64,000 nucleotides of DNA from JALCOL01 sp022649665. GTDB taxonomy: Bacteria > Bacillota > Bacilli > Lactobacillales > Enterococcaceae. Where the stretch lies: the NCBI GenBank assembly GCA_030372335.1, contig JAUDCW010000001.1; one strand, written 5' to 3'. The notes beneath the pieces are model-generated. The model was not told where the DNA came from. It made no database searches and saw only the letters and a list, made by a program, of their open reading frames with translations. This document shows, piece after piece, positions 39,713-49,219 of the stretch (position 1 is the first letter of the stretch; each line of letters begins with the position of its first letter). The translations under genes were made by a program, and so were the position numbers.

Positions 39713-41062
39713 TTAGACTTTTTCTTTAAAAAAATATTGCAAAGCGTTCGTTGCGATATCGGCAATATAATTTTCATAAGAAGAAACGTGAGCATTGTAG
39801 AAAAAATCACTTGTCAAAATATCGGTCGGCGTCATCTTTTGCGAGATCATCAGCGAAATCAAATTGATCAAATCAAAATTTTGAAAAGATGCTAAAAATT
39901 GGCCGCCGATCAGGCGCGTGCTCGTGCGGTCAAACACCAGTTTGACTTCGATCTCTTTATAATCTTGTTCGAAGGCGTGGTCGTAAAATTTCCTGGTGAA
40001 GCCGACCGGATCATAATTATAAAAAGGTGCCAGCTCTTCGGTCAATCCGCTCGTTCCGATATAGATACCCCAAATCTTAGAAATCGTTGTCTGGTTCGCC
40101 TGCTCGAACGGGACCCGGTTGCCGAAGCAAATATTTTCCGCCGCGATGCGTCCTGTCATTAGTGCATTGGAAACCAGGGTGATATACGTATGATTGCCGT
40201 CGCCGATTGCAGTACTGATCAAGTCGCCGATTGCATAGACTTTTGGATCGCTTGTCTGCAAAAAAGTATTCACGGCGACTGTTCCGTCATAATTCAGCTT
40301 GACCTCGTCTTGCAATAGTTCGCTGTTCGGCCGGCCATTGATCGCAAAGATCACAAGATCATTTTCCAGCTCGCGGTCCATCAGGATGGTCTTTGTGACC
40401 TTTCCTTCATTGCCGCTAAAACCGGTGACCGTACTATTCAAGTACAGATGGACATAAGGCGGCTGATGATCCAGCAAATGCTTGGTCAGTTCGCTATCCA
40501 GATACCGGAAAAGCGGAGCATCCAGCATATCGACGACTTGCAAGTCTTTTTTTTCACTTTTCAGCGCGCTCGAAAGTTCTAAGCCGATATATCCTGCACC
40601 GACGATCGTGATCTTTTGCGCCTCTTGGATTTTTTGCAAGGCGATCCGCGACTCTTCAAAGGACTTATACGTCAAGATATTCTCCAACTCTTGATCATTC
40701 ATGTCGGTGTTGAACGGGCTTGAGCCCATCGCAAGGATCAGATAGTCATAGGACTCCACGAGGATATTCTCTTTTTGATGCACTTTATGATAAAAGACTT
40801 GCTGTTTTCCACAATCGATTTTACTGGCGCAATGCTCCGTCAATACTCGAATACCCATGTCTTCCAGTGTTTCCGGATCATTCAAATGTCCTTGTGAAAG
40901 ATCCGATAAATATTTTTCAAAGTAAAGATTGATACTGCTCGATACATAGCTGATCATTCGGCTTTTTTCGATCAGCAGCACTTCCATGTCCGGCGCAAGC
41001 ACTTTTATTGTTTTCGCTGCTGCGACCCCGCCGTGGGAACCTCCAACAATGATCGTTTTCAT
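39713..41062 (-). CDS. FAD-dependent NADH oxidase / CoA-disulfide reductase-like protein, Cys42 replaced by Ser
   Basis: A 449-residue flavoprotein of the Nox/CoADR/NADH peroxidase family: FAD-binding GGSHGG at 7-12, NAD-binding IVGAGYIGLEL near 160, and YAIGDLISTAIGD near 280. In family members residues 42-43 are Cys-Gly inside a SFLSCGI-type motif; here the segment reads ISYVSSSINLY, with Ser at 42. Nox enzymes without this cysteine reduce oxygen only to hydrogen peroxide, from mutant work, so this protein probably makes peroxide or has a different electron acceptor. ATG at 41062 has AAGGAGG 7 bases upstream. It lies 2 bases after an Mga-like regulator and is surely co-transcribed with it. 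Confidence 0.82.
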   Translation of the reverse strand: MKTIIVGGSHGGVAAAKTIKVLAPDMEVLLIEKSRMISYVSSSINLYFEKYLSDLSQGHLNDPETLEDMGIRVLTEHCASKIDCGKQQVFYHKVHQKENILVESYDYLILAMGSSPFNTDMNDQELENILTYKSFEESRIALQKIQEAQKITIVGAGYIGLELSSALKSEKKDLQVVDMLDAPLFRYLDSELTKHLLDHQPPYVHLYLNSTVTGFSGNEGKVTKTILMDRELENDLVIFAINGRPNSELLQDEVKLNYDGTVAVNTFLQTSDPKVYAIGDLISTAIGDGNHTYITLVSNALMTGRIAAENICFGNRVPFEQANQTTISKIWGIYIGTSGLTEELAPFYNYDPVGFTRKFYDHAFEQDYKEIEVKLVFDRTSTRLIGGQFLASFQNFDLINLISLMISQKMTPTDILTSDFFYNAHVSSYENYIADIATNALQYFFKEKV

Positions 41063-41064
41063 AG

Positions 41065-42588
41065 CTATCCCTCCTTGGCAACTTTCCCAGCATTTTTTTC
41101 TCGATATAAACACCGTACTTGCTGGCGGATCTCTTCCAGATCTTTAAAAGAAAGAAATTCATTTAAAATAAATAATTTTTCTTTTGGAAGATTGCGATAT
41201 TTGATTCCAAGATTGGTAATGATCAAATCGAATTCGGCAGTTTCACCGTCGGTAGACAGTTCGGCTTGCGACAGCGACAAAAAATCTTTTAAATAGTAGA
41301 CGATCGCCTTTTCGATCAAACGGTCGCAATAAAAATCAACTTTGACTTTGATCGGCCGGGCCGCGTCTTTAATGAAATAAGCCAGCAGTGCGGCGAAACG
41401 CAAAGCCAAAAGCGTCGGCAGACTATTGTCGGCAAAATTCCGCTCGATGTACTGAAAATTATCAACGATCAGCTGATAGCTTTTCGCATTCACGTTCATC
41501 TGCGGAACAGTCGTTTCAAGCGACAGCAAATTTTCCTCGGCAAAATAAATAAAAGCGCCCTGAAAGAAGAAAATATACCAATTGATTTGGCTGATCGTAT
41601 AGATGATCAATTTGTGGTCATCGTCTGCATACTCCTCTTGCTGCGTCACTTGGCAAAAACGATCAAAAGCGTGCTGGTTCATCTGCTGCAGCTGCTTTTC
41701 CATTGGTCCGCTGTCCAAACTGCTGGATGGAAATTTTTGATAATATTGTTCAAAGATCGGCGACTGATAAGGGATCACGTTCGCCACTTGAATAAACAGA
41801 AAAATAAAAGCGGCTTCATATTCGTTCCATTTGATCGTATAGCGGCTCAAATAGCGTAAAAATAATAGCCGAAGCTTGCGGTAAAGCGGATGCGTCATGA
41901 TCTCTGGTAGATATTTCTCGATCATTTTGGAAGTCCCGCGATTGACCGAACGGATCCGGCGCTTTGTGATCCGCAGCCAGAGAAAAAACTTGTGATATTC
42001 AAACGGAGTAAATTCAACTTCGATTTGTTTTTCGATCAGATTCATCAAAAAAGAGATCTCTGGATCGTTATTGCTTTGGATCGTCTGCTCAAGCGGCCGG
42101 CCATTCCAAAAAAGCTGAAAATAAAACTGGCGGATCTGATGCTCTTCGCCGGTCATAAGCCCGCCGTCGATCTTGATCAGAAATTCCTGCAAAATCATGT
42201 TGATCTGCTTGATGCGCCGGTAATAAGAAGCTTGGCTGAGATATAAAGTTTCCGCAATATCCGTAAAATCGATCTTCCCTTGATTGTATAAAATCTCGAG
42301 GATCTTATAATTGATCGAGTCAGCGAGGAACTGATATTCCAAAGTTTTTAAATCGAATTTGCTGCCGATCGTAAGCAGGATCCCTTCTGGGCGAACCTTC
42401 CACGCCACATCGAACGCCTTGCCGGTCGCTCCCATGACCCGTCTGAAGCTGTGCTCAGAAATCTTTTTGGAATAACCCTTTTGCTCGACGAAGTCACTAA
42501 GCGGTACCGGCTTTTCTTGCAAATAAAAAAATTGAAAAATCTCCAATTCGATTTTTTCTTGTTTATCTAAGAGCGACAGCCAATTCAT
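41065..42588 (-). CDS. Mga/PRD-type transcriptional regulator
   Basis: A 507-residue protein with the architecture of Mga-family regulators. It has N-terminal helix-turn-helix regions (about 20-70, and 105-130 containing IAETLYLSQASYYRRIKQI), a long helical middle resembling PRD domains (about 170-390), and a C-terminal EIIB-like part (about 410-500, KVDFYCDRLIEKAI). Such proteins respond to sugar-phosphotransfer status and control virulence or metabolic genes in streptococci and enterococci. Directly downstream is the NADH-oxidase-like gene, the obvious co-transcribed target. A perfect inverted repeat lies at the predicted transcription start, suggesting autoregulation. Confidence 0.8.
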   Translation of the reverse strand: MNWLSLLDKQEKIELEIFQFFYLQEKPVPLSDFVEQKGYSKKISEHSFRRVMGATGKAFDVAWKVRPEGILLTIGSKFDLKTLEYQFLADSINYKILEILYNQGKIDFTDIAETLYLSQASYYRRIKQINMILQEFLIKIDGGLMTGEEHQIRQFYFQLFWNGRPLEQTIQSNNDPEISFLMNLIEKQIEVEFTPFEYHKFFLWLRITKRRIRSVNRGTSKMIEKYLPEIMTHPLYRKLRLLFLRYLSRYTIKWNEYEAAFIFLFIQVANVIPYQSPIFEQYYQKFPSSSLDSGPMEKQLQQMNQHAFDRFCQVTQQEEYADDDHKLIIYTISQINWYIFFFQGAFIYFAEENLLSLETTVPQMNVNAKSYQLIVDNFQYIERNFADNSLPTLLALRFAALLAYFIKDAARPIKVKVDFYCDRLIEKAIVYYLKDFLSLSQAELSTDGETAEFDLIITNLGIKYRNLPKEKLFILNEFLSFKDLEEIRQQVRCLYREKNAGKVAKEG

Positions 42589-42665
42589 TCCAGTTCCTCC
42601 CTTTTAAATGCCGTTGCTATTCCAAGTGTAAGGAACGCAGCCGCAAATGGCAAGGGATGAAATTT

Positions 42666-42695
42666 TGATACAGTTCTTGTATCACTAACAGTATA
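42666..42695 (-). promoter_or_regulatory. Promoter and candidate operator of the Mga-like gene
   Basis: On the minus strand TATACT (42690-42695) is a good -10. Immediately downstream, around the expected start site, is the perfect inverted repeat TGATACA-GTTCT-TGTATCA (42666-42684). The position favours a repressor or an autoregulating activator. No good -35 is seen. Confidence 0.55.
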
Positions 42696-42776
42696 AGCTT
42701 TTAATCACTCTTTTTTTTATCATAAAATTCGGTTTTTTCTGACCTTTTTGATAAAAAAATTATTTGTTATTTATAT

Positions 42777-42822
42777 AAACCCAAAAGAGCCGGATACGTG
42801 CGTATCCGGCTCTTTTGGGTTT
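42777..42822. terminator. Strong bidirectional terminator after clpL
   Basis: A perfect 21-bp stem (42777-42797 with 42802-42822) with a 4-base loop; AAACCCAAAAGAG at one end and its complement at the other give T-rich 3' arms on both strands. It lies 12 bases after the clpL stop. Confidence 0.9.
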
Positions 42823-42834
42823 ATTCAATAAAAG

Positions 42835-44955
42835 CTATTTCTTCGCTTTTGTTTCTTTCTTGGACTTTGGCGCGCCTTTTAGTTCACGGATCACGATCGT
42901 ATCCTGTTCCAAAACAGCTTCCAAATGATGGACATCTTGCTTTTCGAGATAAAAGTCAGTGATCTTGTCGCGCAGCTGCTGCTCGATCACGCGGCGCAAT
43001 GGGCGTGCGCCCATCGCTTCGTCATAGCCTTGCAAAATCAGCCAATTTTTCGCTTCTTGCGTCACTTCAAGCGTGATCTCTTTTTTGGCAAGGGTCAAAT
43101 TCACATCATTGATCATCAAATCGACGATCTGCGAAAGATCTTCTTTGGTCAAATGCGTGAATTCAACGATCCCGTTGAACCGGTTCAAAAATTCTGGACG
43201 GAAATAAGGAGCCATCCGTTTTTCGATCTTTTCGTCTTTTTGTTCGCTGCCGGTCACTTCGTCATCACCGAAGCCGGCGTTTGAAGTCGCGATGATCACT
43301 GTGTTCTTAAAGTTGACGACATTCCCTTGTCCATCTGTCAAGCGTCCGTCATCCATCACTTGGAGGAGCAGCGTCAAAACTTGCGGGTTCGCTTTTTCGA
43401 TTTCATCGAGCAATACGATCGAATACGGGTTGCGCCGAACTTTTTCGGTCAAAGTATTCGAAGTATCTTCGTATCCGACATAGCCGGCTGTTGTCCCGAT
43501 CAATTTTGACACCGCGGTCAAATCGCTGTATTCGCTCATATCTAAGCGGATGATCGCGTCCGTCGAGCCGAACATCTCAAGCGCTAATTGCTTGGCTAGC
43601 TCGGTTTTCCCGACACCGGTCGGACCCACGAACAAGAAGGAGCCGATCGGCCGGTTGCCTTCATCGAAACCGGCCCGGTTGCGGCGGATCGCTCTGGCGA
43701 CCATATCGACCGCTTCATCTTGGCCGATGACCTTTTCTTTCAAGCGCTTATTCAAATTCTTCAAACGTTCGATATCATTCGTATTCATTTGTGAGACCGG
43801 GATCCCGGTCAGGCGTTCGACAGAGTCGGCAATATCATTGACCGTGACTGTGACGGTCTTCTGCTTCTCTTCGAAGTTCTCCAAGTCTTTATTGAGCTGA
43901 TCGATCTTATCGCGCAGTTTCGCCGCTTTTTTGAAATCTTCCTTTTTCGCTGCTTCATCTTTTTCCTGCGTCGTTTTTTCCAACTCGTGTTCAAGAGTCA
44001 CGCGGTCGATGATCGGGTTCTTCGCTGCCAAATGCGCTGAAGTCATGTCGACAAGGTCGATCGCTTTATCCGGCAAGGTGCGTTGCGGAATATATTGCAT
44101 CGAATAATCAATCGCTGCTTTCAAAACTTTTTCCGGCAATTTGACGTTGTGATGCTTCTCGTAAAGCCCCGCGATCCCCTTTAAGATATCCAAACATTGT
44201 TCAGGGGTCGGTTCAAGTACTTGGACTTCATTGAAGCGGCGGGCGAGCGCAGCATTTTTCATGATCGTATTGCGGTATTCGTCTTGTGTCGTCGCACCGA
44301 TCACAGAAACTTCGCCGCGGCTGAGTGCTGGTTTCAAAATATCGGCCATTCCTTTGCTGCCGGATTCGCCGCCGGTCGATCCTGCGCCCAAGATTTGATG
44401 AATCTCATCGAAAAACAGGATCACATTGCCGCGTTTTTTGACATCTTTGATCAAATTTTGGATATTCTCTTCGAAAGAACCGCGGTATTGCGTGCCGGCT
44501 TCCAAACTGGAAATATCGATCGAAATGATTTCTTTATCTTTGATCGCCGCCGGCACATTCCCTTTGATGATCGCTTGTGCTAACCCTTCGACGATCGCTG
44601 TCTTGCCGACGCCGGCATCCCCGACTAAGATCGGATTGTTTTTGGTACGGCGGCTCAATACTTCGGCAGTTTCCTGAATCTCTTTATCGCGGCCGATCAC
44701 CGCATCAAGCATGCCGTCGCGGGCTTCTTGCGTCAAGTTGCGTCCAAGTTTATCCAGCGTATCGCCTTGTTTCTGCTTTTGTGCTGGCGTTTCTTGATTC
44801 GGCTGCTGTGCGCGGTTTAAGTCGTCCGGCGTCACTTCATGGCCATTCACAAAATAACGGCCTTGTCCGCCTGTATTTCCGCGTCCTTGCGAACCGCCGA
44901 AAAAGCTGTTGAACAAATCGTCGAAATCATCAAAGTCATTTCTATTATTAGCCAT
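42835..44955 (-). CDS. clpL: ATP-dependent chaperone ClpL
   Basis: A 706-residue Hsp100 disaggregase with two AAA+ modules. Walker A motifs are GDAGVGKT near 115 and GPTGVGKT near 446. A short coiled-coil/UVR-like middle ([16 protein letters not shown]) lies near 330-360. The N-terminus lacks the ClpC N-domain and the ClpE zinc finger; instead it is a short Asn/Gly-rich segment followed by [15 protein letters not shown], which is typical of ClpL. No ClpP-docking IGF loop was noticed. It aids stress tolerance in lactic acid bacteria. ATG has AGGAGG upstream. No CtsR box or CIRCE element was recognised in the 75 bases before DUF488. Confidence 0.92.
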   Translation of the reverse strand: MANNRNDFDDFDDLFNSFFGGSQGRGNTGGQGRYFVNGHEVTPDDLNRAQQPNQETPAQKQKQGDTLDKLGRNLTQEARDGMLDAVIGRDKEIQETAEVLSRRTKNNPILVGDAGVGKTAIVEGLAQAIIKGNVPAAIKDKEIISIDISSLEAGTQYRGSFEENIQNLIKDVKKRGNVILFFDEIHQILGAGSTGGESGSKGMADILKPALSRGEVSVIGATTQDEYRNTIMKNAALARRFNEVQVLEPTPEQCLDILKGIAGLYEKHHNVKLPEKVLKAAIDYSMQYIPQRTLPDKAIDLVDMTSAHLAAKNPIIDRVTLEHELEKTTQEKDEAAKKEDFKKAAKLRDKIDQLNKDLENFEEKQKTVTVTVNDIADSVERLTGIPVSQMNTNDIERLKNLNKRLKEKVIGQDEAVDMVARAIRRNRAGFDEGNRPIGSFLFVGPTGVGKTELAKQLALEMFGSTDAIIRLDMSEYSDLTAVSKLIGTTAGYVGYEDTSNTLTEKVRRNPYSIVLLDEIEKANPQVLTLLLQVMDDGRLTDGQGNVVNFKNTVIIATSNAGFGDDEVTGSEQKDEKIEKRMAPYFRPEFLNRFNGIVEFTHLTKEDLSQIVDLMINDVNLTLAKKEITLEVTQEAKNWLILQGYDEAMGARPLRRVIEQQLRDKITDFYLEKQDVHHLEAVLEQDTIVIRELKGAPKSKKETKAKK

Positions 44956-45030
44956 CTATTTTCTCCTCCTTATTTTTCTTTACACTATTCATTCTATAAC
45001 GAACCGCTGAAAATAAGTATTCAGAACCCT

Positions 45031-45405
45031 TCACGCTTCATGGAGCTGCTTTTCTACGAACTCTTTCAAGACAACAGCTTGATTATGCTCGGTATCTTTC
45101 GCGCCGAACAAAAAGATCACATCGCCCGCCTTCAAGTGCTCTTTGATATCCGCTAAAAAAGCGGGCAGCTTTGGATTCGCTTCTAATTCCTGGATATAGC
45201 GTGCTTTGAATTCGGGATATCTTTCGGCGACATGATTGAACCAGTGGCGCAGCTCATTGGTCGGCCCCATCTCTTTGTCCCATTCGTCCAAATGCGCATT
45301 CACTTTGGAGACTCCGCGCGGCCACAAACGATCGACGAGCATCCGGTAGCCGGAAAGATCGGCCGGCTTCGTATAGATCCGTTCCAATTTGATTTGATTC
45401 ATCAT
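45031..45405 (-). CDS. DUF488 (YeaO-like) family protein
   Basis: A 124-residue protein of the DUF488 family. The family signature is present (RIYTKPADLSGYRMLVDRLWPRG and HWFNH). Function is unknown. GGAG precedes the start at 5 bases; a second ATG directly follows. It sits between clpL and a repeat-rich intergenic region, with 75 bases to clpL. Confidence 0.85.
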   Translation of the reverse strand: MMNQIKLERIYTKPADLSGYRMLVDRLWPRGVSKVNAHLDEWDKEMGPTNELRHWFNHVAERYPEFKARYIQELEANPKLPAFLADIKEHLKAGDVIFLFGAKDTEHNQAVVLKEFVEKQLHEA

Positions 45406-45515
45406 TCATTCGCACTCCTTTTCTTTAGCGGTCAAAAATTACTGTCTTCAATTAATATGGTAGCGGAGAATGCGTAAAAATGAAAACAAAGCGAATCAAA
45501 ACAGTTACGAAAAAA

Positions 45516-45733
45516 GTGCCGAGCTTCGAGAAATAAAAAGAAACTGCTTTTGAAACGCCGTTTATTCAGAAGAGGCTGGGACAAAAGTGTCCAGCTTCGA
45601 GAAATAAGAAGGAAAATCCGAAAATAGTTTCTTATATTTTTGAGATTTTTCGGATTATTTCCGAAGAAGCTGCTTTTGAAACGCCGTTTATTCGAAAACA
45701 GGGCCCGTGACATCATTGATGTCACAGACCCTG
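45516..45733. repeat. Intergenic repeat, copy B (tandem long units plus hairpin)
   Basis: This occupies most of the 346-base gap between yeiH and DUF488. A shortened unit (45516-45568) is followed by a full unit (45569-45694), both ending in TTGAAACGCCGTTTATTC. A hairpin follows (CAGGGCCCGTGAC at 45699-45711 with GTCACAGACCCTG at 45721-45733). The full unit is about 90 percent identical by eye to the reverse complement of 11537-11661. It lies 3' of yeiH. Confidence 0.85.
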
Positions 45734-45751
45734 TTGAGATGAATCGACTAT

Positions 45752-46792
45752 TTAAATATGAAACAAGCTGATCAGCGTGACTGCGCAGATCGTTTGGACA
45801 GCCCCGACCGCCAAGGCGTACAGCAAGAATTTCGGTCCCTCTTTCAAAAATTTAGAAAAGTCGAGCCGCAATCCAATCGCTGCCAGCGCGATCGTTTCAA
45901 ACCAGCCGCTGATCGCATGCGCGGAATTTGCCAGTGGTTCTGGCACCGTCAAAGAAGAGTTGAGGATGCACAAGATCAAAAAGCCGAGCACATACCACGG
46001 CAGCGGCAGGCGTTTCTTTTTCGGAGCGCTGACTGCTTCGAGCGTTGCATTGTCTTTGCGCTGCACAAATTTTTCAAAAAGCAGGACAACGAACACCAGC
46101 CCCATGATCCGCATGATCTTGAACAGCATCGCATATTGAACGACGTCTTTATCTAAAAGCGACGCTCCGGCCACGACTTGACCGACCGACTGCAGCGTGC
46201 CGCCAAGCAGCGCGCTTTTGGCTAAAAGATTAGAGCCGAATAAACTCAAGCCCAAAAATGGTAATGTCAGCATCATGATCGTTCCCAGCAGATTCACGAG
46301 TGTAATGATCTGCCCTTTTTCCTGATCGTCCGCATGGATTGTCGGGGCGATCGAGGCGATCGCCGAAGAACCGCAAACGGCATTGCCGCCTGCCATCATG
46401 AGCGAGGCATTGCGGGACAATTTTAATTTGCGTCCCATATTGTAGGCGAATAAGATCGTGACGGTCATTTGCAGCGCGATGAAGGCGACCCCTTTCAGAC
46501 CCATTTCGGTGATCGTTTGAAAGGTCACCGTCGCACCCAACAGCACGACTGAATACTCTAACAGCCGGCTTTCTGAAAATTTCGTCCCGACCGCCAGCGC
46601 AGGTTGTTTGAAAAATGTATTGCCAAAAACGATCCCGAGCAGGATCGCAAGCGTCGCACCGCCCAGCTGCGGCAAGAAGATCGCGAGCCCTTTCCCTAAA
46701 ATCGCGACGCCGGTCGACAGCGCCAGGCCGGGCAGGATTGGGACCATCGTTTGAACGATTTGTTTGCTTTTAGTCATTGAAGCTTCTGCCAA
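45752..46792 (-). CDS. yeiH: YeiH-family putative sulfate/sulfite exporter
   Basis: A 346-residue membrane protein of the UPF0324/YeiH family with about 10 helices; segments such as [34 protein letters not shown] and [15 protein letters not shown] are characteristic. The family is described as putative sulfur-anion exporters; direct evidence is limited. TTG at 46792 ([12 protein letters not shown] follows) is preferred since AAGGGGG lies just upstream. A divergent LysR gene is 110 bases away, the same pairing as E. coli yeiH-yeiE, which supports the assignment. Confidence 0.87.
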   Translation of the reverse strand: MAEASMTKSKQIVQTMVPILPGLALSTGVAILGKGLAIFLPQLGGATLAILLGIVFGNTFFKQPALAVGTKFSESRLLEYSVVLLGATVTFQTITEMGLKGVAFIALQMTVTILFAYNMGRKLKLSRNASLMMAGGNAVCGSSAIASIAPTIHADDQEKGQIITLVNLLGTIMMLTLPFLGLSLFGSNLLAKSALLGGTLQSVGQVVAGASLLDKDVVQYAMLFKIMRIMGLVFVVLLFEKFVQRKDNATLEAVSAPKKKRLPLPWYVLGFLILCILNSSLTVPEPLANSAHAISGWFETIALAAIGLRLDFSKFLKEGPKFLLYALAVGAVQTICAVTLISLFHI

Positions 46793-46902
46793 AATAATTT
46801 CCCCCTTAAAAAAATTTACTCCTCCATTATAAGTCTCTCTTTCCATTTTCATTTTAAATAGTTATTATAGTTATGATAAATAAAACTTATGGAAGTGATC
46901 AC

Positions 46903-47715
46903 ATGTTTAAATTATTAAGAACCTTTCAAGTCGTCTATGAGACCCGCAGTTTCTCGCAAACTGCCCGGATGCTTTTCATGTCTCAGCCCGCAGTCTCGAA
47001 CCAGATCAAACAATTAGAGCATGAACTCGATACGACACTTTTCCTGCGCAACGGCCGCAAAGAAATGGAAACGACCAAACAAGCCGATCTTTTGTATCAG
47101 CGAAGTTTGGAACTTTTAGAAGATTGGCAAGCGACGGTCAGCGCGATCGCCTCAGAAAACAACGCCGGTGCCGCGTGCCGCATCGCCGCTTCACACACAT
47201 TCGGCGCCTATCTTCTGCCGCCGCTCGTCAAAGAATTATCGATCCAGTTCCCCGAGCTGCGGCTTTCGATCGAGATCGCCAATTCTGAACATGTCTTAGA
47301 AAAGATCCGCCGCCACCATATCGACTTCGGCTTTATCGAAAAACCGCTCACCAGCTCGCAAGCCGTTCGCCACGCTTTGAGCGAAGATGAACTAGTGATC
47401 GCGGGCGATCCAGATGGTCCGTGGCTGATCCGCGAAGCCACGTCAGGCGTTTATCACTATACAAAGCGCTACTTCGAAGAGCACGATCTTCATCCGGAAC
47501 AATTGATCGAAGTCCGCAGCAATCAAATGATCGTCGCGCTGCTCAAAAGCGGCTTTGGGCGCTCTGTTCTCTCAGAATTAGCGGTCCCGGCCGGGATCAA
47601 AAGCGCGTATACCGGTTATCAGCGGAATTTTTACATGCTGGAACGCAAGCATCTCACCTCGCCGCTTTTGCAAAAAGCCGGCAAATATCTTTTGCGGATC
47701 GCTTCTGAAAAATAA
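46903..47715 (+). CDS. LysR-family regulator, probable controller of yeiH
   Basis: A 270-residue LysR protein, slightly short for the family. The N-terminal winged helix is clear (TFQVVYETRSFSQTARMLFM, SQPAVSNQIKQLEHELDTTLF). The C-terminal effector domain begins near residue 85. It is transcribed divergently from yeiH, with the shared region containing A/T-rich dyads around 46855-46880. ATG at 46903 (MFKLLRTF) has GGAAG upstream; an in-frame ATG 30 bases earlier has none. Regulation of yeiH, possibly in response to sulfite, is inferred from the E. coli pair. Confidence 0.88.
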   Translation: MFKLLRTFQVVYETRSFSQTARMLFMSQPAVSNQIKQLEHELDTTLFLRNGRKEMETTKQADLLYQRSLELLEDWQATVSAIASENNAGAACRIAASHTFGAYLLPPLVKELSIQFPELRLSIEIANSEHVLEKIRRHHIDFGFIEKPLTSSQAVRHALSEDELVIAGDPDGPWLIREATSGVYHYTKRYFEEHDLHPEQLIEVRSNQMIVALLKSGFGRSVLSELAVPAGIKSAYTGYQRNFYMLERKHLTSPLLQKAGKYLLRIASEK

Positions 47716-47726
47716 TAGTAAAGTTT

Positions 47727-47755
47727 TGAAACTTTTCCCTTCAAAGATTCGTCTT
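47727..47755 (+). promoter_or_regulatory. ECF-type promoter before the sigma factor gene
   Basis: TGAAAC at 47727-47732 and CGTCTT at 47750-47755 are separated by 17 bases, matching the -35 AAC and -10 CGTC pattern of ECF sigma factors such as Bacillus SigV. Initiation would fall near 47762. It implies autoregulation. Confidence 0.75.
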
Positions 47756-47787
47756 ATTTAGTGAGCATGCAAAAGGGGGTGCTTCCG

Positions 47788-48297
47788 ATTTTTACAACGT
47801 ATAAACGAAGAAGAGCGATCGAGCAGCAAAAAGCGCAATTGGAAAAGATCGTCGAGGAAGAATCAGCATCTTTGTACCGCATCGCGTTCAGCTATACGCA
47901 TCAAAAAGAAGATGCGCTCGACGTCGTCCAAGACAGTTTTCAAAAAGCGCTGGTCCAGATCAATAAAGCGAAATCGATCGATGATTTCCACGCTTGGTTT
48001 TACCGGATCTTGATCAATACGGCGACTGACCAGTGGCGCAAGAAAAAAAGGTCTCCGGCAGAACTGCAGCTGCCCGAAAACCGCGAATGGATGACGCATC
48101 TGCCCGAGATCAGCCAAGTCGAGCTGCAATCGATCTTGGAGCTGATCGAAAGTCCTGAAAAGGAAATCTTGATCTTAAAATTCTTCGAAGGCTTTCGCTT
48201 GAAAGAAATTGCTGAGATCTTGGAACTGAATGAGAACACGGTAAAAACCAAAATGTACCGCTCACTGAATCAATTGCGCAAAATTTTAGAAAAGTAA
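47788..48297 (+). CDS. sigV: ECF sigma factor, SigV-like
   Basis: Extracytoplasmic-function sigma factor of about 169 residues. Region 2 contains LYRIAFSYTHQKEDALDVVQ and FHAWFYRILINTATDQWR. Region 4 is FRLKEIAEILELNENTVKTK. The start is uncertain. The promoter puts transcription start near 47762, so the GTG at 47761 is excluded and the ATG at 47767 would be almost leaderless. The strong AAAGGGGG at 47772-47779 points to ATT at 47788, a rare start codon, or less likely the GTG at 47779. The neighbour at 48331 is an RsiV-like anti-sigma factor, hence the SigV assignment; Bacillus and Enterococcus SigV respond to lysozyme. Confidence 0.85.
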   Translation: MFTTYKRRRAIEQQKAQLEKIVEEESASLYRIAFSYTHQKEDALDVVQDSFQKALVQINKAKSIDDFHAWFYRILINTATDQWRKKKRSPAELQLPENREWMTHLPEISQVELQSILELIESPEKEILILKFFEGFRLKEIAEILELNENTVKTKMYRSLNQLRKILEK

Positions 48298-48330
48298 GAC
48301 GAATTTGAATCATTGAAGGGAATGAAAAGC

Positions 48331-49218
48331 ATGAACTCCTCCAAAAAAATCATCAGTTTGTTGGCGCAAAAGTACCAGCAGCAGGAGACGCCGGATTCTT
48401 TAAAGGAAGAGCTGCGCGCGCGCTTGGATCTTGAAGAAACCCGCTTAGCCAAAAAGAAAAAGCGGAAACACTGGACGATCACCGCCATCAGTGCCGCCGT
48501 ACCGCTTTTTTTGGTCGGTTTGATCTTTTTGAACACACAAATCCGCTCCTATGCAGCGGATCTGCCGGTCCTAGGACCGATCGTGCGGCTTTTGACGGGT
48601 GAAAAATATGTAACGAAAAAAGGCAACAGTTCTGTTGAAGTCAGTGTTCCGAAGATCGATGCTGATACTCCGGCCGCCAAAACGCTCAATGAAAAATATT
48701 TAGCAGATGGGCAAGCCGCTTATCAAAAAGCCGTCGCTGAACTCGGTGATTTCAACGATCAAAACTTCCAACTGACTGCCGGCTGGCAAAAAGTCGTCGA
48801 CGACTCGCGCTTTTTAGTTGTCAAACGCGAAACGACTGAAACCGCCGCAGACAGCGCGACGACTCTTAGTTATGATACGATCGACAAAAAGGAAGATGTC
48901 GTCTTGTCGCTGCCGCTGTTGTTCAAAAACGATCAGTATCAAAAAGTGATCACGACCGAGATCCAGCGGCAGATCGCTGAACAAATGAAAGCTTCCGACA
49001 GCGCTGCTTACTGGACACAAGCCGACATCGACAGCGGAATGGTCGACCCGATCCAGTGGATGAAGCCTGACCGTGCTTTTTACATCAATCAAAAGCATCA
49101 GTTAGTGATCGTCTTCCCCGAATTTGAGATCGCTCCGGGATCGATGGGCTCCCCTGAATTTGTGATCCCCACCAAAACGATCCGATCGCTTTTAGTTGAT
49201 CCCGACTACTTGAACTAA
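48331..49218 (+). CDS. rsiV: RsiV-like anti-sigma factor
   Basis: A 295-residue single-pass membrane protein. A cytosolic N-terminal part (1-50) would bind the sigma factor. One helix follows (HWTITAISAAVPLFLVGLIF). The large outer part (about 80-295) resembles the DUF4163/DUF3298 region of RsiV (KKEDVVLSLPLLFKNDQYQK, HQLVIVFPEFEIAPGSMGSP). In B. subtilis RsiV binds lysozyme and is then cleaved to free SigV. ATG at 48331 has AAGGGA upstream. It follows the sigma gene after 33 bases, and a terminator shared with the convergent sortase gene ends the unit. Confidence 0.85.
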   Translation: MNSSKKIISLLAQKYQQQETPDSLKEELRARLDLEETRLAKKKKRKHWTITAISAAVPLFLVGLIFLNTQIRSYAADLPVLGPIVRLLTGEKYVTKKGNSSVEVSVPKIDADTPAAKTLNEKYLADGQAAYQKAVAELGDFNDQNFQLTAGWQKVVDDSRFLVVKRETTETAADSATTLSYDTIDKKEDVVLSLPLLFKNDQYQKVITTEIQRQIAEQMKASDSAAYWTQADIDSGMVDPIQWMKPDRAFYINQKHQLVIVFPEFEIAPGSMGSPEFVIPTKTIRSLLVDPDYLN

Positions 49219-49219
49219 A

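Noticed and set aside
42777..42822. 21-bp palindrome as a possible operator for the Mga-like gene
   Set aside because: Its position 12 bases after the clpL stop and A/T-rich ends mark it as a terminator; the inverted repeat at 42666-42684 is the better operator candidate.
44956..45030. CtsR box or CIRCE element before clpL
   Set aside because: Looked for because clpL is often heat-regulated; no GGTCAAA repeats or GCACTC dyad were recognised.
48313..48330. TTG start for the anti-sigma factor
   Set aside because: The AAGGGA site falls inside this stretch and serves the ATG at 48331.
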